Position numbers and translations under genes: made by a program
Assembly (NCBI RefSeq): GCF_015999545.1
Contig: NZ_CP065546.1
Coordinates: 682,001-746,000, forward strand
DNA length: 64,000 nucleotides
From: Lysinibacillus sp. JNUCC-52
GTDB taxonomy: Bacteria; Bacillota; Bacilli; Bacillales_A; Planococcaceae
Direction of reading: 5' to 3'
Part shown: positions 25,207 through 34,053 of the stretch, in pieces
How the letters are laid out: each line of letters opens with the position of its first letter
Position numbering within the stretch: the stretch's first letter is position 1
The notes under the pieces: model-generated
What the model saw: only the letters and a program-made list of their open reading frames with translations
Database searches by the model: none
What the model was told of the DNA's origin: nothing

Positions 25207-26223
25207 TTAGAAAAATAAGCTTAAGATAAAGTAAATTGTGGCTGCCATGACAGCTGAGATTGGCATTGTAATAACCCAAGTCGTCACAATTTTACGCGCC
25301 ATCCCCCATTTAACACCTTTGACACGATGTGCAGTACCTACACCCATAATGGAAGATGAAATAACGTGTGTTGTCGAAACAGGCAAATGGATTAGCGTCG
25401 CACCGAAAATAATGGAAGCTGATGCTAAGTCTGCTGCTACACCATTAACTGGGCGGATTTTCATAATCTTACCACCCACTGTTTTAATAATTTTGTAACC
25501 ACCTACTGATGTCCCAAGACCCATCGCACATGCAGCTGCAAAACGTACCCAAAACGGAATATCGTCTCCTTGGTGTAAACCACCTGCAATTAATGCAAGT
25601 GTAATAATCCCCATCGCCTTTTGCGCATCGTTTGTACCATGTGTAAATGATTGTAATGCCGCTGTACCGATTTGCACTGTACGGAATCCTTTATTCGTAC
25701 GATATAAATTCATATCTTTAAAGACTACTTTAAATATTGACATCATTAAAAAACCAGCAGCAAACGCAAGTAATGGTGAGAAAATAAGCGCTTGAAGTAT
25801 TTTAATGAAACCTGCGTAATTTAGAATATCAAAGCCTGCTGCTGCAATTGCTGCCCCAGCTACAGAACCTATTAATGTATGAGAGGAACTTGATGGTATT
25901 CCGAAATACCACGTTAACAAGTTCCATGTAATCGCTGAAAGTAATGCTGCTAAAATAACAACTGAACCTGTAATATCACCGTCATAAGTATTTAAGGTGA
26001 AAGGGTCAACAATATCCTTCGTTAGCGCCTTTGCAACACCCACAAACGTAATAGCACCGATAAAGTTCATTACTGCAGCCATATAAACGGCCGTGCGGGG
26101 CTTTAATGCACGTGTTGATACAGATGTTGCAATCGCATTAGCTGTATCATGGAAGCCGTTAATGAAATCGAATATAAGTGCGAACATAACGACTAATATT
26201 GTTATCAGTAATATCGTATCCAT
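25207..26223 (-). CDS. pit: Low-affinity inorganic phosphate transporter (PiT family)
   Basis: 338 residues, about ten hydrophobic segments. Family motifs FDFINGFHDTANAIATSVSTRAL near the N-terminus and QSFTHGTNDAQKAMGIITLAL in the second half are the duplicated PiT signatures. It carries metal-phosphate with protons into the cell. The DUF47 partner is encoded 18 bp upstream on the same strand, the common Bacillus order. Confidence 0.95.
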   Translation of the reverse strand: MDTILLITILVVMFALIFDFINGFHDTANAIATSVSTRALKPRTAVYMAAVMNFIGAITFVGVAKALTKDIVDPFTLNTYDGDITGSVVILAALLSAITWNLLTWYFGIPSSSSHTLIGSVAGAAIAAAGFDILNYAGFIKILQALIFSPLLAFAAGFLMMSIFKVVFKDMNLYRTNKGFRTVQIGTAALQSFTHGTNDAQKAMGIITLALIAGGLHQGDDIPFWVRFAAACAMGLGTSVGGYKIIKTVGGKIMKIRPVNGVAADLASASIIFGATLIHLPVSTTHVISSSIMGVGTAHRVKGVKWGMARKIVTTWVITMPISAVMAATIYFILSLFF

Positions 26224-26241
26224 TATTTAGTACACTCCATC

Positions 26242-26865
26242 TTACGCATTTCGCATAATTATTGTTTCAATTGTATTTGCTACTGTTTGGCAGCAATCTG
26301 CAATATCTTCGAATTGTTCATAAATATCTTTGAATACGATAAGACGCATTGGGTCTTTTTCTTGAATAAATAATTGCTTCATAGAAGAACGGAAAATCTC
26401 ATCACATTCACGTTCATAATCTTTAATTTGAATTGCATGTTTACGCATTTCAACAAGCTTTTTATTATTTAACAGTTCCATTGCTTGTACCATTTCATCT
26501 GTACTTTTCGCAATATAAGTAAGAAATTGGCGCATTGGCTCTGTTACTTCTGTTAAGTTATACATATTAAAATGAGCAATACAACCTTCCATCCCATCGA
26601 TTACGTCATCTAATTTATTTGCTAATGCTAAAATATCTTCACGTTCAATCGGTGTCATAAATGATTTATTAAGCATGACGATAAGCTCATGAATTAATTT
26701 GTCACCGCTTGTTTCATATTGTTTCATTGTATCGGCAATTTCTTTCAATGCATCAATATTATCTTGAATACGCGCATTATGTGCGTAGTAAATGCCTTCT
26801 TTCACATTTTGAGAGATTTTTAATAATGCCTGGAAAAATGGATCTTGCTTGCTTGAGTTGAACAT
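26242..26865 (-). CDS. DUF47 (PhoU-like) partner of the phosphate transporter
   Basis: 207 residues, all helical and soluble. Acidic signatures such as REDILALANKLDDVIDGME and YERECDEIFRSSM...KDIYEQFEDIADCCQTVANTIE are typical of the PhoU-related DUF47 family, which binds metal and modulates PiT carriers. GGAGG precedes the start. It is the first gene of the operon with pit; possible 11-bp-spaced TTTACA-like repeats lie upstream. Confidence 0.9.
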   Translation of the reverse strand: MFNSSKQDPFFQALLKISQNVKEGIYYAHNARIQDNIDALKEIADTMKQYETSGDKLIHELIVMLNKSFMTPIEREDILALANKLDDVIDGMEGCIAHFNMYNLTEVTEPMRQFLTYIAKSTDEMVQAMELLNNKKLVEMRKHAIQIKDYERECDEIFRSSMKQLFIQEKDPMRLIVFKDIYEQFEDIADCCQTVANTIETIIMRNA

Positions 26866-27249
26866 TATGTTCCTCCTGTTGATTAAATATTGTCGATTGC
26901 TGCAACCATCATAACAAAACCTTTACATAATTCTACATAACTTTAAAGATAAATAAATTGAATTTACAATAATGTAATATAAAAATCGCCACATTTACTT
27001 CCAATAGGCTTTAACAAGTTACAAACGTTGGAAATCTTCTAACAAAAACGTGTTTTTTGCTGTGAAATGTAACGTTTTTTCTTTCATTTTTATAAAAATA
27101 CTTGAAAAAACTTTTTTCTTTTTATTTTTAAATGTAAAGGAATTGTAAAGGTTCTTTTCACAAAAACTACAAACCCCATTGTTATTTTTAGCCATTCACA
27201 GTACGCTTACAAGATAGCAATGATATCATAAGGATGTGTACTACTTTAT
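26866..27249. other. Divergent intergenic region between DUF47-pit and the second TauE/SafE gene
   Basis: 384 bp, very AT-rich, no ORF supported. It contains TGTAAA at 27133 and 27144, exactly 11 bp apart, and TTTACA/TCTACA at 26922/26932. An 11-bp spacing of TT(A/T)ACA units is the form of PhoP boxes, so phosphate control is possible but not shown. Confidence 0.35.
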
Positions 27250-28017
27250 ATGGATATTAATTTACTCTCACTCGGAACATTATTAGTTTTTGGCTTTATC
27301 GCATCCTTTTTGAATGCAATTGTCGGTGGTGGCGGATTGATTTCTCTACCAGCATTAATGGCAGTTGGCTTACCTCCTAGCACAGCAATAGCAACAAACA
27401 AACTGGCGAATACCATTAGTAATGGAACAAGCATGCTAACATTTTTACGAGCAGGTAAAGTCGACTTTAAAAAAATAGGTAAAATCTTACCCTTTATTTT
27501 TGTTGGCTCACTAATTGGCGCATACACCGTACACCTCGTGTCTCCGTCCATTTTAAAGCCACTTATGCTTGTTATGCTCGTACTTGTAGCTACTTATACA
27601 ATTTTAAAAGAAGATTGGGGACAACAACCTCATCAACGCATTTTAAGTATTGGGAAAAAACTTGGGTTCCTTTGTGCTTTTGCTGCAATCGGTTTTTACG
27701 ACGGATTTTTCGGTCCAGGAACAGGTTCTTTTTTCATCTTTATCTTATTAATGATGGGTAATGACTTCTTACAAGCTGCAGGTAATGCAAAAGCATTTAA
27801 TTTCACTTCAAATTTAGCAGCTCTTGCAATGTTTTTAGTATTAGGACAAGTTAATTTTCTGTACGGTTTACCAATGGGCTTCGTGATGATTTTCGGCGCC
27901 ATTTTAGGTTCTAAATTTGCGTTAACTCGAGGTACGAAATTAATGCGAATTATTTTTATTCTTATGACTTGTATCTTAATTGTGAAAAATGCATGGGATT
28001 ATATTGGCGCACATTAA
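27250..28017 (+). CDS. TauE/SafE-family membrane exporter (copy 2)
   Basis: 255 residues, paralogous to the protein at 10090: shared GGGGLISLPALMAVGLPPSTAIATNKLANT in the first half and GFYDGFFGPGTGSFFIFIL...AGNAKAFNFTSN in the second. About eight hydrophobic segments. Substrate unknown; the family exports sulfite or organic acids. Single gene with its own terminator and no adjacent regulator. Confidence 0.88.
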   Translation: MDINLLSLGTLLVFGFIASFLNAIVGGGGLISLPALMAVGLPPSTAIATNKLANTISNGTSMLTFLRAGKVDFKKIGKILPFIFVGSLIGAYTVHLVSPSILKPLMLVMLVLVATYTILKEDWGQQPHQRILSIGKKLGFLCAFAAIGFYDGFFGPGTGSFFIFILLMMGNDFLQAAGNAKAFNFTSNLAALAMFLVLGQVNFLYGLPMGFVMIFGAILGSKFALTRGTKLMRIIFILMTCILIVKNAWDYIGAH

Positions 28018-28020
28018 TTA

Positions 28021-28054
28021 AGCAGGCAGCAATAATTATTGCCGCCTGCTTTTT
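28021..28054 (+). terminator. Terminator after the second TauE/SafE gene
   Basis: AGCAGGC-a-GCAATAA pairs with TTATTGC-c-GCCTGCT, followed by TTTTT. Confidence 0.88.
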
Positions 28055-28072
28055 ATTTGAATTTTCAATCAA

Positions 28073-28137
28073 TTGACATTAATCGCTAGCGTGCTATAAT
28101 ACTTTTGGGCTTCACCGCATTGAAGCGAAAAAGTATT
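28073..28137 (+). promoter_or_regulatory. nhaC promoter with a dyad over the start site
   Basis: TTGACA (28073-28078), 16-bp spacer, TATAAT (28095-28100). A dyad at 28098-28137 overlaps the -10 and start: outer arms AATACTTTT / AAAAGTATT and inner arms GCTTCA / TGAAGC. It may be an operator or a leader hairpin. The ribosome site TAGGAGG follows it. Confidence 0.7.
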
Positions 28138-28153
28138 TTGTAGGAGGATTCAT

Positions 28154-29542
28154 ATGTTTCGAATTGAAGCAAAAAGTAACCCTCGATTTTTTGAGGCTTG
28201 CTTCATTACACTTTTAATTATTGCTACAATGGCAATTAGTATTGGCTATTTAAAGGCAACACCGCATATTCCGATTGTTTTAGTTATTTCGATTTTAATT
28301 GCCTATGGTCTTCTAAAAAAAGTTCCGTTTCGTGAGCTTGAGTCTGGGATGATTGCAGGCGCTAGCGCTGGTTTAGGTGCAGTCTTTATTTTCTTCTTTA
28401 TCGGTATTTTAATTTCCAGTTGGATTATGGGTGGTACGATTCCAACACTCATTTACTACGGCTTTTTAACTGTATCACCTAGCTTTTTCTTTGCAATCGT
28501 TTTTCTAATTTGTAGCATAGTCGGTATTTCAGTTGGTAGTTCACTAACAACCGTTGCAACAGTTGGGGTAGCCTTTATGGGAATTGCGGGTGCGATGGAT
28601 ATTTCATTAGCAATAACAGCTGGTGCAATCGTTTCAGGCGCCTTTTTCGGAGATAAAATGTCACCACTATCCGATACTACTAATCTAGCATCCGGTACGG
28701 TAGGCGTAGACCTTTTTGAGCATATAAAAAATATGGGTTGGACGACAATTCCCGCCTTCATTATTTCATTTGTTCTGTATGCCTTGTTATCACCATCTAG
28801 CGCCAATACTTCTTTTGAAACGGTTGAACAATTTAAAGTAGGGTTACTTTCTACAGGTCTAATTCATTGGTATACATTACTACCAATCGTTGTGCTTATC
28901 ATTATGACATTATATAAAGCTCCTGCACTTATTACACTTGCAGTTGTCTCTATCGTTGGTGTTGGGCTTGCTTACATTCAAGAACCACTTGCATTATCTC
29001 ATGTATTCGAAATGCTTTTTAATGGTTATGTTTCTGATACGGGGAATGAGGAAGTAGATGCACTGCTTACACGTGGCGGTATGAATAGTATGCTATTTAC
29101 CATTGCGCTCGTTTTACTAGCATTAACAATGGGTGGACTTCTATTTACGCTCGGTATTATTCAAAGTATTTTAGCAAAAGTTGAAAGTTTATTTACAAGT
29201 GCTGGCTCAGTAATTACTGGTGCAGCTCTTACTGGGATTGGCGTCAATACATTAATCGGTGAGCAGTACTTATCCATTTTACTAACAGGTGAGGCTTTTA
29301 AAGCTCAGTTCGCAAAGGTCGGACTTGCGCCAAAAAATCTATCACGAGTAATGGAGGATGCTGGTACTGTTGTCAATCCACTTGTGCCTTGGAGTGTATG
29401 TGGTATTTTTATCGCTAGTGTACTAGATATCTCCACGACAACTTATCTTCCATTCACCTTCTTCTGTTTACTTGGTCCAATTTTAACCGTACTATTTGGC
29501 TGGAGCGGCAAAACGTTAACAAAGCTTGAAAAATTAGATTAG
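28154..29542 (+). CDS. nhaC: NhaC-family Na+/H+ antiporter
   Basis: 462 residues, about eleven hydrophobic segments. NhaC features include SSWIMGGTIPTLIYYG, GAIVSGAFFGDKMSPLSDTTNLAS and EDAGTVVNPLVPWSVCG. It exchanges sodium (or, in some relatives, organic acids such as malate/lactate) for protons at the membrane. GTAGGAGG lies just before the ATG. Single gene with a clear promoter and terminator. Confidence 0.92.
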   Translation: MFRIEAKSNPRFFEACFITLLIIATMAISIGYLKATPHIPIVLVISILIAYGLLKKVPFRELESGMIAGASAGLGAVFIFFFIGILISSWIMGGTIPTLIYYGFLTVSPSFFFAIVFLICSIVGISVGSSLTTVATVGVAFMGIAGAMDISLAITAGAIVSGAFFGDKMSPLSDTTNLASGTVGVDLFEHIKNMGWTTIPAFIISFVLYALLSPSSANTSFETVEQFKVGLLSTGLIHWYTLLPIVVLIIMTLYKAPALITLAVVSIVGVGLAYIQEPLALSHVFEMLFNGYVSDTGNEEVDALLTRGGMNSMLFTIALVLLALTMGGLLFTLGIIQSILAKVESLFTSAGSVITGAALTGIGVNTLIGEQYLSILLTGEAFKAQFAKVGLAPKNLSRVMEDAGTVVNPLVPWSVCGIFIASVLDISTTTYLPFTFFCLLGPILTVLFGWSGKTLTKLEKLD

Positions 29543-29550
29543 CATTAATA

Positions 29551-29601
29551 AATCTGCTAGCATTCTACGTTATTACTCGTAGATTACTAGCAGATTTTTT
29601 T
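29551..29601 (+). terminator. Terminator after nhaC
   Basis: AATCTGCTAG pairs with CTAGCAGATT, with an inner CTACG/CGTAG stem and TTTTTTT tail. Confidence 0.88.
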
Positions 29602-29701
29602 CTATTACATCATTCCAAATTGGAATCAAAACATCCACTTTTTCGCATTTCTGATTTATAAAACGCTTTGATATGCTAAAAACAAAGGAGATGAATTAAC
29701 G

Positions 29702-30460
29702 ATGACAACAAAATGGAATGCAAATCTATACGATCAAAAGCATGACTTTGTCTCAAAATTCGGGGAAAGTTTAGTGGACTTACTTGCACCACAAAAACAT
29801 GAACATATTTTAGATGTTGGCTGTGGAACTGGAGATTTAGCAAATGAAATTGCACTTGCTGGGGCTGTCGTTTTAGGCATTGATGCTTCAAATGACATGA
29901 TTAACAGTGCTCAGCAAAAATTCCCGACGATTACGTTTGATACACAGGATGCAGCGACGATGGACTATTCACATCAGTTTGACGCAGTATTTTCAAATGC
30001 TGCACTACATTGGATGAAACAACAGGAAAAAGTTATCGACAATATTTACCGAGCCCTGAAACAACACGGACGTTTTGTTGCTGAAATGGGTGGTCAAGGG
30101 AATATCGCTTCAATCGTCGGGGCACTTAGACAAAGTATGGAAGAACTTCAGCTTCCATATGAGGAGCAATATTTCCCATGGTATTTTCCTGCGTCAGAGG
30201 AATATCAATCAATGCTAGAAAATGTCGGCTTTACTGTTCAACTGATTACTTTATATGAACGACCGACCCCACTTCAAGGTGACGATGGCTTACGCAATTG
30301 GTTAGTCATGTTTAGCAATAATATCCTTCAGCAATTAAATGACGATGAAAAGGAGCTAGTTTACGCTAAATGTGAAGAATTATTAAAGCCAACATATTAT
30401 CAAGACAAACAATGGATTGCCGATTATTGGCGATTACGTTTTGTTGCGACGAAATGCTAA
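29702..30460 (+). CDS. Class I SAM-dependent methyltransferase
   Basis: 252 residues. Motif I is ILDVGCGTGDLANE, motif II GIDASNDMI, and the post-motif region FDAVFSNAALHWM resembles trans-aconitate methyltransferase-like enzymes. A soluble cytoplasmic protein; the acceptor is unknown. AAAGGAG is upstream of the ATG. Single gene. Confidence 0.88.
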   Translation: MTTKWNANLYDQKHDFVSKFGESLVDLLAPQKHEHILDVGCGTGDLANEIALAGAVVLGIDASNDMINSAQQKFPTITFDTQDAATMDYSHQFDAVFSNAALHWMKQQEKVIDNIYRALKQHGRFVAEMGGQGNIASIVGALRQSMEELQLPYEEQYFPWYFPASEEYQSMLENVGFTVQLITLYERPTPLQGDDGLRNWLVMFSNNILQQLNDDEKELVYAKCEELLKPTYYQDKQWIADYWRLRFVATKC

Positions 30461-30507
30461 AAATACACGGGGCGGTGACGCAGCTTAAGACGTAACAGAC
30501 TACTGTA

Positions 30508-30575
30508 AACCTAGTTAAATCGCCAGCAAAGTCCCGTGAATCGCCACAAAGACATGCGATTTCGCCATAAACCTA
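30508..30575 (-). repeat. Degenerate 21-bp array, three units
   Basis: Cores at 30518, 30539 and 30560 (AATCGCC, AATCGCC, TTTCGCC on the plus strand; GGCGATT-type on the minus) are exactly 21 bp apart. It lies just beyond the ynfA terminator in the direction of ynfA transcription. Confidence 0.65.
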
Positions 30576-30600
30576 TGGAGAGCATCCGTCGTTGAAGCAA

Positions 30601-30638
30601 AAAAGTGTTAGATTGACTGTAATCAATCTACCACTTTT
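30601..30638 (-). terminator. ynfA terminator (hairpin family A, copy 1)
   Basis: Arms AAAAGTGTTAGATTGA and TCAATCTACCACTTTT (one mismatch), with TTTTTTGCT following on the minus strand. The 3' arm and tail match the terminator at 51578 in the same polarity. Confidence 0.82.
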
Positions 30639-30659
30639 GCTCATTGTCTCCGCCTCGTA

Positions 30660-30983
30660 TTATGAACGAGGCCATAACATTACCATGACCCCTACTATAC
30701 AAATGCCAGCACCAATTAAATCTAACATATCTGGCTTTTGCTTATCTATTCCCCAGCCCCACAATACGGAAAGCACAATAAAGACGCCTCCATATGCTGC
30801 ATAGACTCTACCGAAAGTTGGGAATGATTGAAAGGTTGCAACGACGCCATATAATGCTAATGCAATCCCACCAAAAATGCCCCAATAAAATGGTTTACCT
30901 TCCCTTAACCAAAGCCAAATTAAATAGCCCCCTCCAATTTCGCCAATGCCTGCTACGATAAATAATATAATTGCGTAAATCAT
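30660..30983 (-). CDS. ynfA: YnfA/UPF0060 family membrane protein
   Basis: 107 residues with four hydrophobic helices, the size and layout of the small-multidrug-like YnfA family. Family-like motifs: [31 protein letters not shown] and [15 protein letters not shown]. The function is uncertain; efflux has been suggested for some members. The ribosome site is weak. Confidence 0.9.
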   Translation of the reverse strand: MIYAIILFIVAGIGEIGGGYLIWLWLREGKPFYWGIFGGIALALYGVVATFQSFPTFGRVYAAYGGVFIVLSVLWGWGIDKQKPDMLDLIGAGICIVGVMVMLWPRS

Positions 30984-31097
30984 GTTTTCTCACTTTCTTC
31001 TAATATTATTTGAGATACCGCTATGTAAAAATTCTACTATGTTTCATGCAAGACAGAACCCCATTGGGTACAAGGAGATGCCTGCTTCAACATCACC

Positions 31098-31835
31098 TCA
31101 TGAAGCGCCCCAATATGTAATCGTGTCCGTTACACCAATAATGATTAAAATAATACCTGCTACGATTTGTATTACCCTTCCCATTTTCATACTTGTTTTC
31201 ATAATAAAACGTTTTGTATCAAACAAATGGATAAGTGTCAACATTAAGATTAATGGCAATGAAGTCGCAACGCCGAAAATCGCAGGCAAAATAAAGCCAT
31301 ATGAAGTTGTAACAACTGTCGGCATGAGCCAAACGAAGAAGAGCACAAACATCGTTGGACAAAAGGCAATGGCAAAACAAGCCCCCATTATAAATGAACC
31401 AAGCTTTCCTTCTTTCAATACAAGTGGGATACGTGTTGCCATTTGATTCAGCCATTTTAATTTTAAAATACCAATTAGGACAAGGCCAGTCAACAACATA
31501 ATTGGCCCGATCACCTTTCGAAAAATTGGAAAATAGCTAGTCATTGACGTTTCAAATGATTGACCAAATAGCCACGCAAATAATCCGATTAAACTAAACA
31601 CAACGACCTTACCGATGATAAAAAATATTACTTCCCCAAAATTATTTTTCATTTGAATCGTGCGATTACCATAGAAAGTAATAGCACTCATATTGCCAGT
31701 TAATTGACAAGGTGCAAGTGCGCCTACTAACCCTAAAAGTAACGCTATTATGAGTGGAGAATGTTCATAGGAGTTTAAAAATAAAGTAATTGGTCCACTT
31801 ACGATACGACTAATTTCAGACATCAAACTATACAT
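31098..31835 (-). CDS. CcdA/DsbD-like membrane protein with paired cysteines
   Basis: 245 residues from the ATG at 31835 with AAGGTGAT upstream. Six or so hydrophobic segments. Two conserved-looking cysteines next to prolines, GALAPCQLTGN in the first transmembrane region and AIAFCPTMFVLFF in the fourth, match the redox pair of CcdA/DsbD-type proteins that carry reducing power through the membrane. Some related proteins are annotated as TauE/SafE-like or metal-linked. It follows a LysR regulator by about 50 bp and may be its target. Confidence 0.75.
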   Translation of the reverse strand: MYSLMSEISRIVSGPITLFLNSYEHSPLIIALLLGLVGALAPCQLTGNMSAITFYGNRTIQMKNNFGEVIFFIIGKVVVFSLIGLFAWLFGQSFETSMTSYFPIFRKVIGPIMLLTGLVLIGILKLKWLNQMATRIPLVLKEGKLGSFIMGACFAIAFCPTMFVLFFVWLMPTVVTTSYGFILPAIFGVATSLPLILMLTLIHLFDTKRFIMKTSMKMGRVIQIVAGIILIIIGVTDTITYWGAS

Positions 31836-31883
31836 GCTACTATCACCTTCAATCCTCGTAATGACCTGCACAACGGTCAGTCA

Positions 31884-32744
31884 TCACCTTTTATTATAGA
31901 TGTCATAACAAACAGCCAAAAATGCTTCTATATCTACAGTAACGTATTTAGCTAAAAAATAAGTGTTTGACACAATATGTGAAAACTCTTTTATCGAATA
32001 ACTATGAAGCAATTGCCCATGATAGGCAGCTTCGATAACACTTTTCGGTAAAAAGGCTATACCTAAGCCTTGCTTCACAAAGTTTTTTATGACTTCGGTT
32101 TGATTAAGCTGCATGCTTTTATAGCTTGGCAATTGCTGAAGTACTTGCTGTACCTCCTGCCAATATGGTGCATATTCATGGGTTAAAATCGTTTCTTGCT
32201 GTAGAAGCGTCATTGGATCAGTAAATTTTTTTCCTATCGGTACGATTAGTTGGAGTGGCTCTTGAGCAAGCATTTCCATATGGATAGCACGTGTGGATGT
32301 TAATTTCGATATACCTATATCGACAGCTCCAGCATACACCGCTTCTCCAATTTCATTGGATTTTAACAGTTCTATTGAAAGCTGAATGCTAGGTTTTTGT
32401 TGTTGAAAATGATCAATAATAGCGGGTAATGTTGAATTCGCAATTTGCGGTGCTACGCCAATTGTTAAATGTGAAGTAAAACCGCTTTTCAAAGACTGTG
32501 TACTATGTAATGCTTCATCAATGGTTGCTACCACTTTTTCAGCATGCCGTAAAAAGTGTGCCCCAATGTAATTTAGTTTTACCTGTTTTGTTTGCCGTTC
32601 AAAAAGCGATAATTGCAATTCCTTTTCTAGATGCTGAATATGTTTCGTTACTGTAGATTGGGTAATAAAGCGTATTTCTGCTGTCTCACGAAAATTTTCA
32701 GTTTTCGCTGCAACGATAAACGTACGTAACCATTCTGTTTCCAT
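31884..32744 (-). CDS. LysR-family transcriptional regulator
   Basis: 286 residues from the ATG at 32744 (GAGG 8 bp upstream). The N-terminal helix-turn-helix reads FIVAAKTENFRETAEIRFIT then QSTVTKHIQHLEKEL. The C-terminal substrate-binding domain starts near TIGVAPQIANSTLPAII. It is immediately upstream of the CcdA-like gene on the same strand. Effector unknown. Confidence 0.92.
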   Translation of the reverse strand: METEWLRTFIVAAKTENFRETAEIRFITQSTVTKHIQHLEKELQLSLFERQTKQVKLNYIGAHFLRHAEKVVATIDEALHSTQSLKSGFTSHLTIGVAPQIANSTLPAIIDHFQQQKPSIQLSIELLKSNEIGEAVYAGAVDIGISKLTSTRAIHMEMLAQEPLQLIVPIGKKFTDPMTLLQQETILTHEYAPYWQEVQQVLQQLPSYKSMQLNQTEVIKNFVKQGLGIAFLPKSVIEAAYHGQLLHSYSIKEFSHIVSNTYFLAKYVTVDIEAFLAVCYDIYNKR

Positions 32745-32860
32745 AGACAATGCCTCTTCTAGTTTTTGATTTATTATAACGAAATTGTATTGTAACTTGA
32801 AGGATAAAGGGGAGACCATATGTCAAATAAGGCACTCCCCTTCTAAATACGAATATTAAG

Positions 32861-33718
32861 TCATTTTAAAAATTGCTTCAATACATCTATTTGTTGAATT
32901 GCTTGCTCGTAGCCCATGTCGTAATTTTTACGCATTTGCATTGTATCTTTCTCAAAACTATTGAGCGCTTGTGTTGGGCGGAATATAAATGCTTTTCCTT
33001 GCGCCTCCAACTGCTCACAATATTCAAGTGAAGCGTTATAATGGTCTGCACGTTTTTGCATGCTTTTCACCAAATTAGGATAACGTTTCGCTAATAGTTT
33101 CATAGCCCACTTGCTTTGACGATCCATTTGTTTTCGATAGCCTTTAGGCCGAGTTAACACAAGTACATGTTTTTTAAAACCGTTTTCGACACCATGCATT
33201 ATCGGAATAGGCTCTGCTAAACCACCATCGTAATATGGCGTATTATTTAGTTTGATTTCTGGAAAAAGGATAGGTATAGCACATGTTGCACGCAACATCA
33301 TACATTGTCGATCCATTTCTCTTGCATCCATATACTCAACTTGCCCTGTTGCTGCATTCGTTACACCAAACAGTAATTTCCCATCATATTGCTTGTACGT
33401 ATCCCAATCAAAAATATCTAACTCATTCGGAATCACATTATAGGCAAAGTCTAAGCCAAATAAGCTCTTTTCCTTCAGGAAATTTTTCAAGCCCATATAA
33501 CGCTTATCGTGACGGTAATCCATTAATACACGTAAAGAACGTTCCTTTTGCTGTGACACATAGGAGCAAGCATTGATAGCACCTGCTGAAATACCTACAA
33601 CATAGGGCATCATAATATCATGCTCTAAAAAAGCATCGAGTACACCAGATGTAAACAATGTACGAAACGTTCCACCTTCCAATATTAAACTTGAATCCTC
33701 CACATTCACTTGTAGCAT
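32861..33718 (-). CDS. Patatin-like phospholipase
   Basis: 285 residues. The patatin catalytic pair is present: GISAGAINA with the nucleophile serine (GxSxG) and DGGLAEPIP with the aspartate; the oxyanion region is LILEGGTFRTLFTSGVLDAF (glycine-rich loop near the start). Resembles the YjjU group. A cytoplasmic lipid acyl hydrolase; substrate unknown. It stands alone between the LysR gene and a repeat array. Confidence 0.9.
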   Translation of the reverse strand: MLQVNVEDSSLILEGGTFRTLFTSGVLDAFLEHDIMMPYVVGISAGAINACSYVSQQKERSLRVLMDYRHDKRYMGLKNFLKEKSLFGLDFAYNVIPNELDIFDWDTYKQYDGKLLFGVTNAATGQVEYMDAREMDRQCMMLRATCAIPILFPEIKLNNTPYYDGGLAEPIPIMHGVENGFKKHVLVLTRPKGYRKQMDRQSKWAMKLLAKRYPNLVKSMQKRADHYNASLEYCEQLEAQGKAFIFRPTQALNSFEKDTMQMRKNYDMGYEQAIQQIDVLKQFLK

Positions 33719-33838
33719 GCAATCACTCTTTCACTCTATTGTTCCTTTTAGTTTACCGCAATAAGCGTAGACTTTCTTATTTATTTTCAAGTATTATTTC
33801 GCGGCCTTGCCATTCTTATTCTAGAGGTTCTGCTAAGT

Positions 33839-33960
33839 TTATCTGCGATTCCCTCAGGTTTACCCGCGATTCGTGCTACTTTATCAGCGATTTCCTCTGA
33901 TTTACCCGCGATTTGAGCTACTTTATCCGCGATTCTTGCGGGTTTACCCGCGATTACTGC
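33839..33960. repeat. Intergenic 21-bp array, six units, core GCGATT
   Basis: GCGATT occurs at 33845, 33866, 33887, 33908, 33929 and 33950, exactly 21 bp apart, mostly as CCCGCGATT alternating with TCAGCGATT-type units and followed by CTTTA or GTTTA. The sequence between cores varies. The array fills most of the 335-bp gap between the hyuA terminator and the patatin gene. Confidence 0.9.
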
Positions 33961-33973
33961 ATTCAACGACTAC

Positions 33974-34022
33974 AAAAAAAGACTATAGACAATCTCGTAC
34001 TTTTCGAGTTTGTCTATAGTCT
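33974..34022 (-). terminator. Terminator of the hydantoin operon (hairpin family B, copy 2)
   Basis: AGACTATAGACAATCTCG pairs with CGAGTTTGTCTATAGTCT (one mismatch), with a seven-base T-run on the minus strand. Near-copy of the hairpin at 19713-19756. Confidence 0.87.
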
Positions 34023-34053
34023 GCGAAGAGCCTATTAAAAGGAACTTCCTTCT

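Noticed and set aside
30592-30804. 70-codon ORF on the plus strand
   Set aside because: It runs through the ynfA terminator hairpin and antisense to ynfA; no ribosome site.
33839-33960. Regular repeat as a CRISPR array
   Set aside because: Unit of 21 bp with a 6-9 bp core and ~12 bp variable part is too short for repeat plus spacer, there are no cas genes, and the same pattern occurs in three other gaps.
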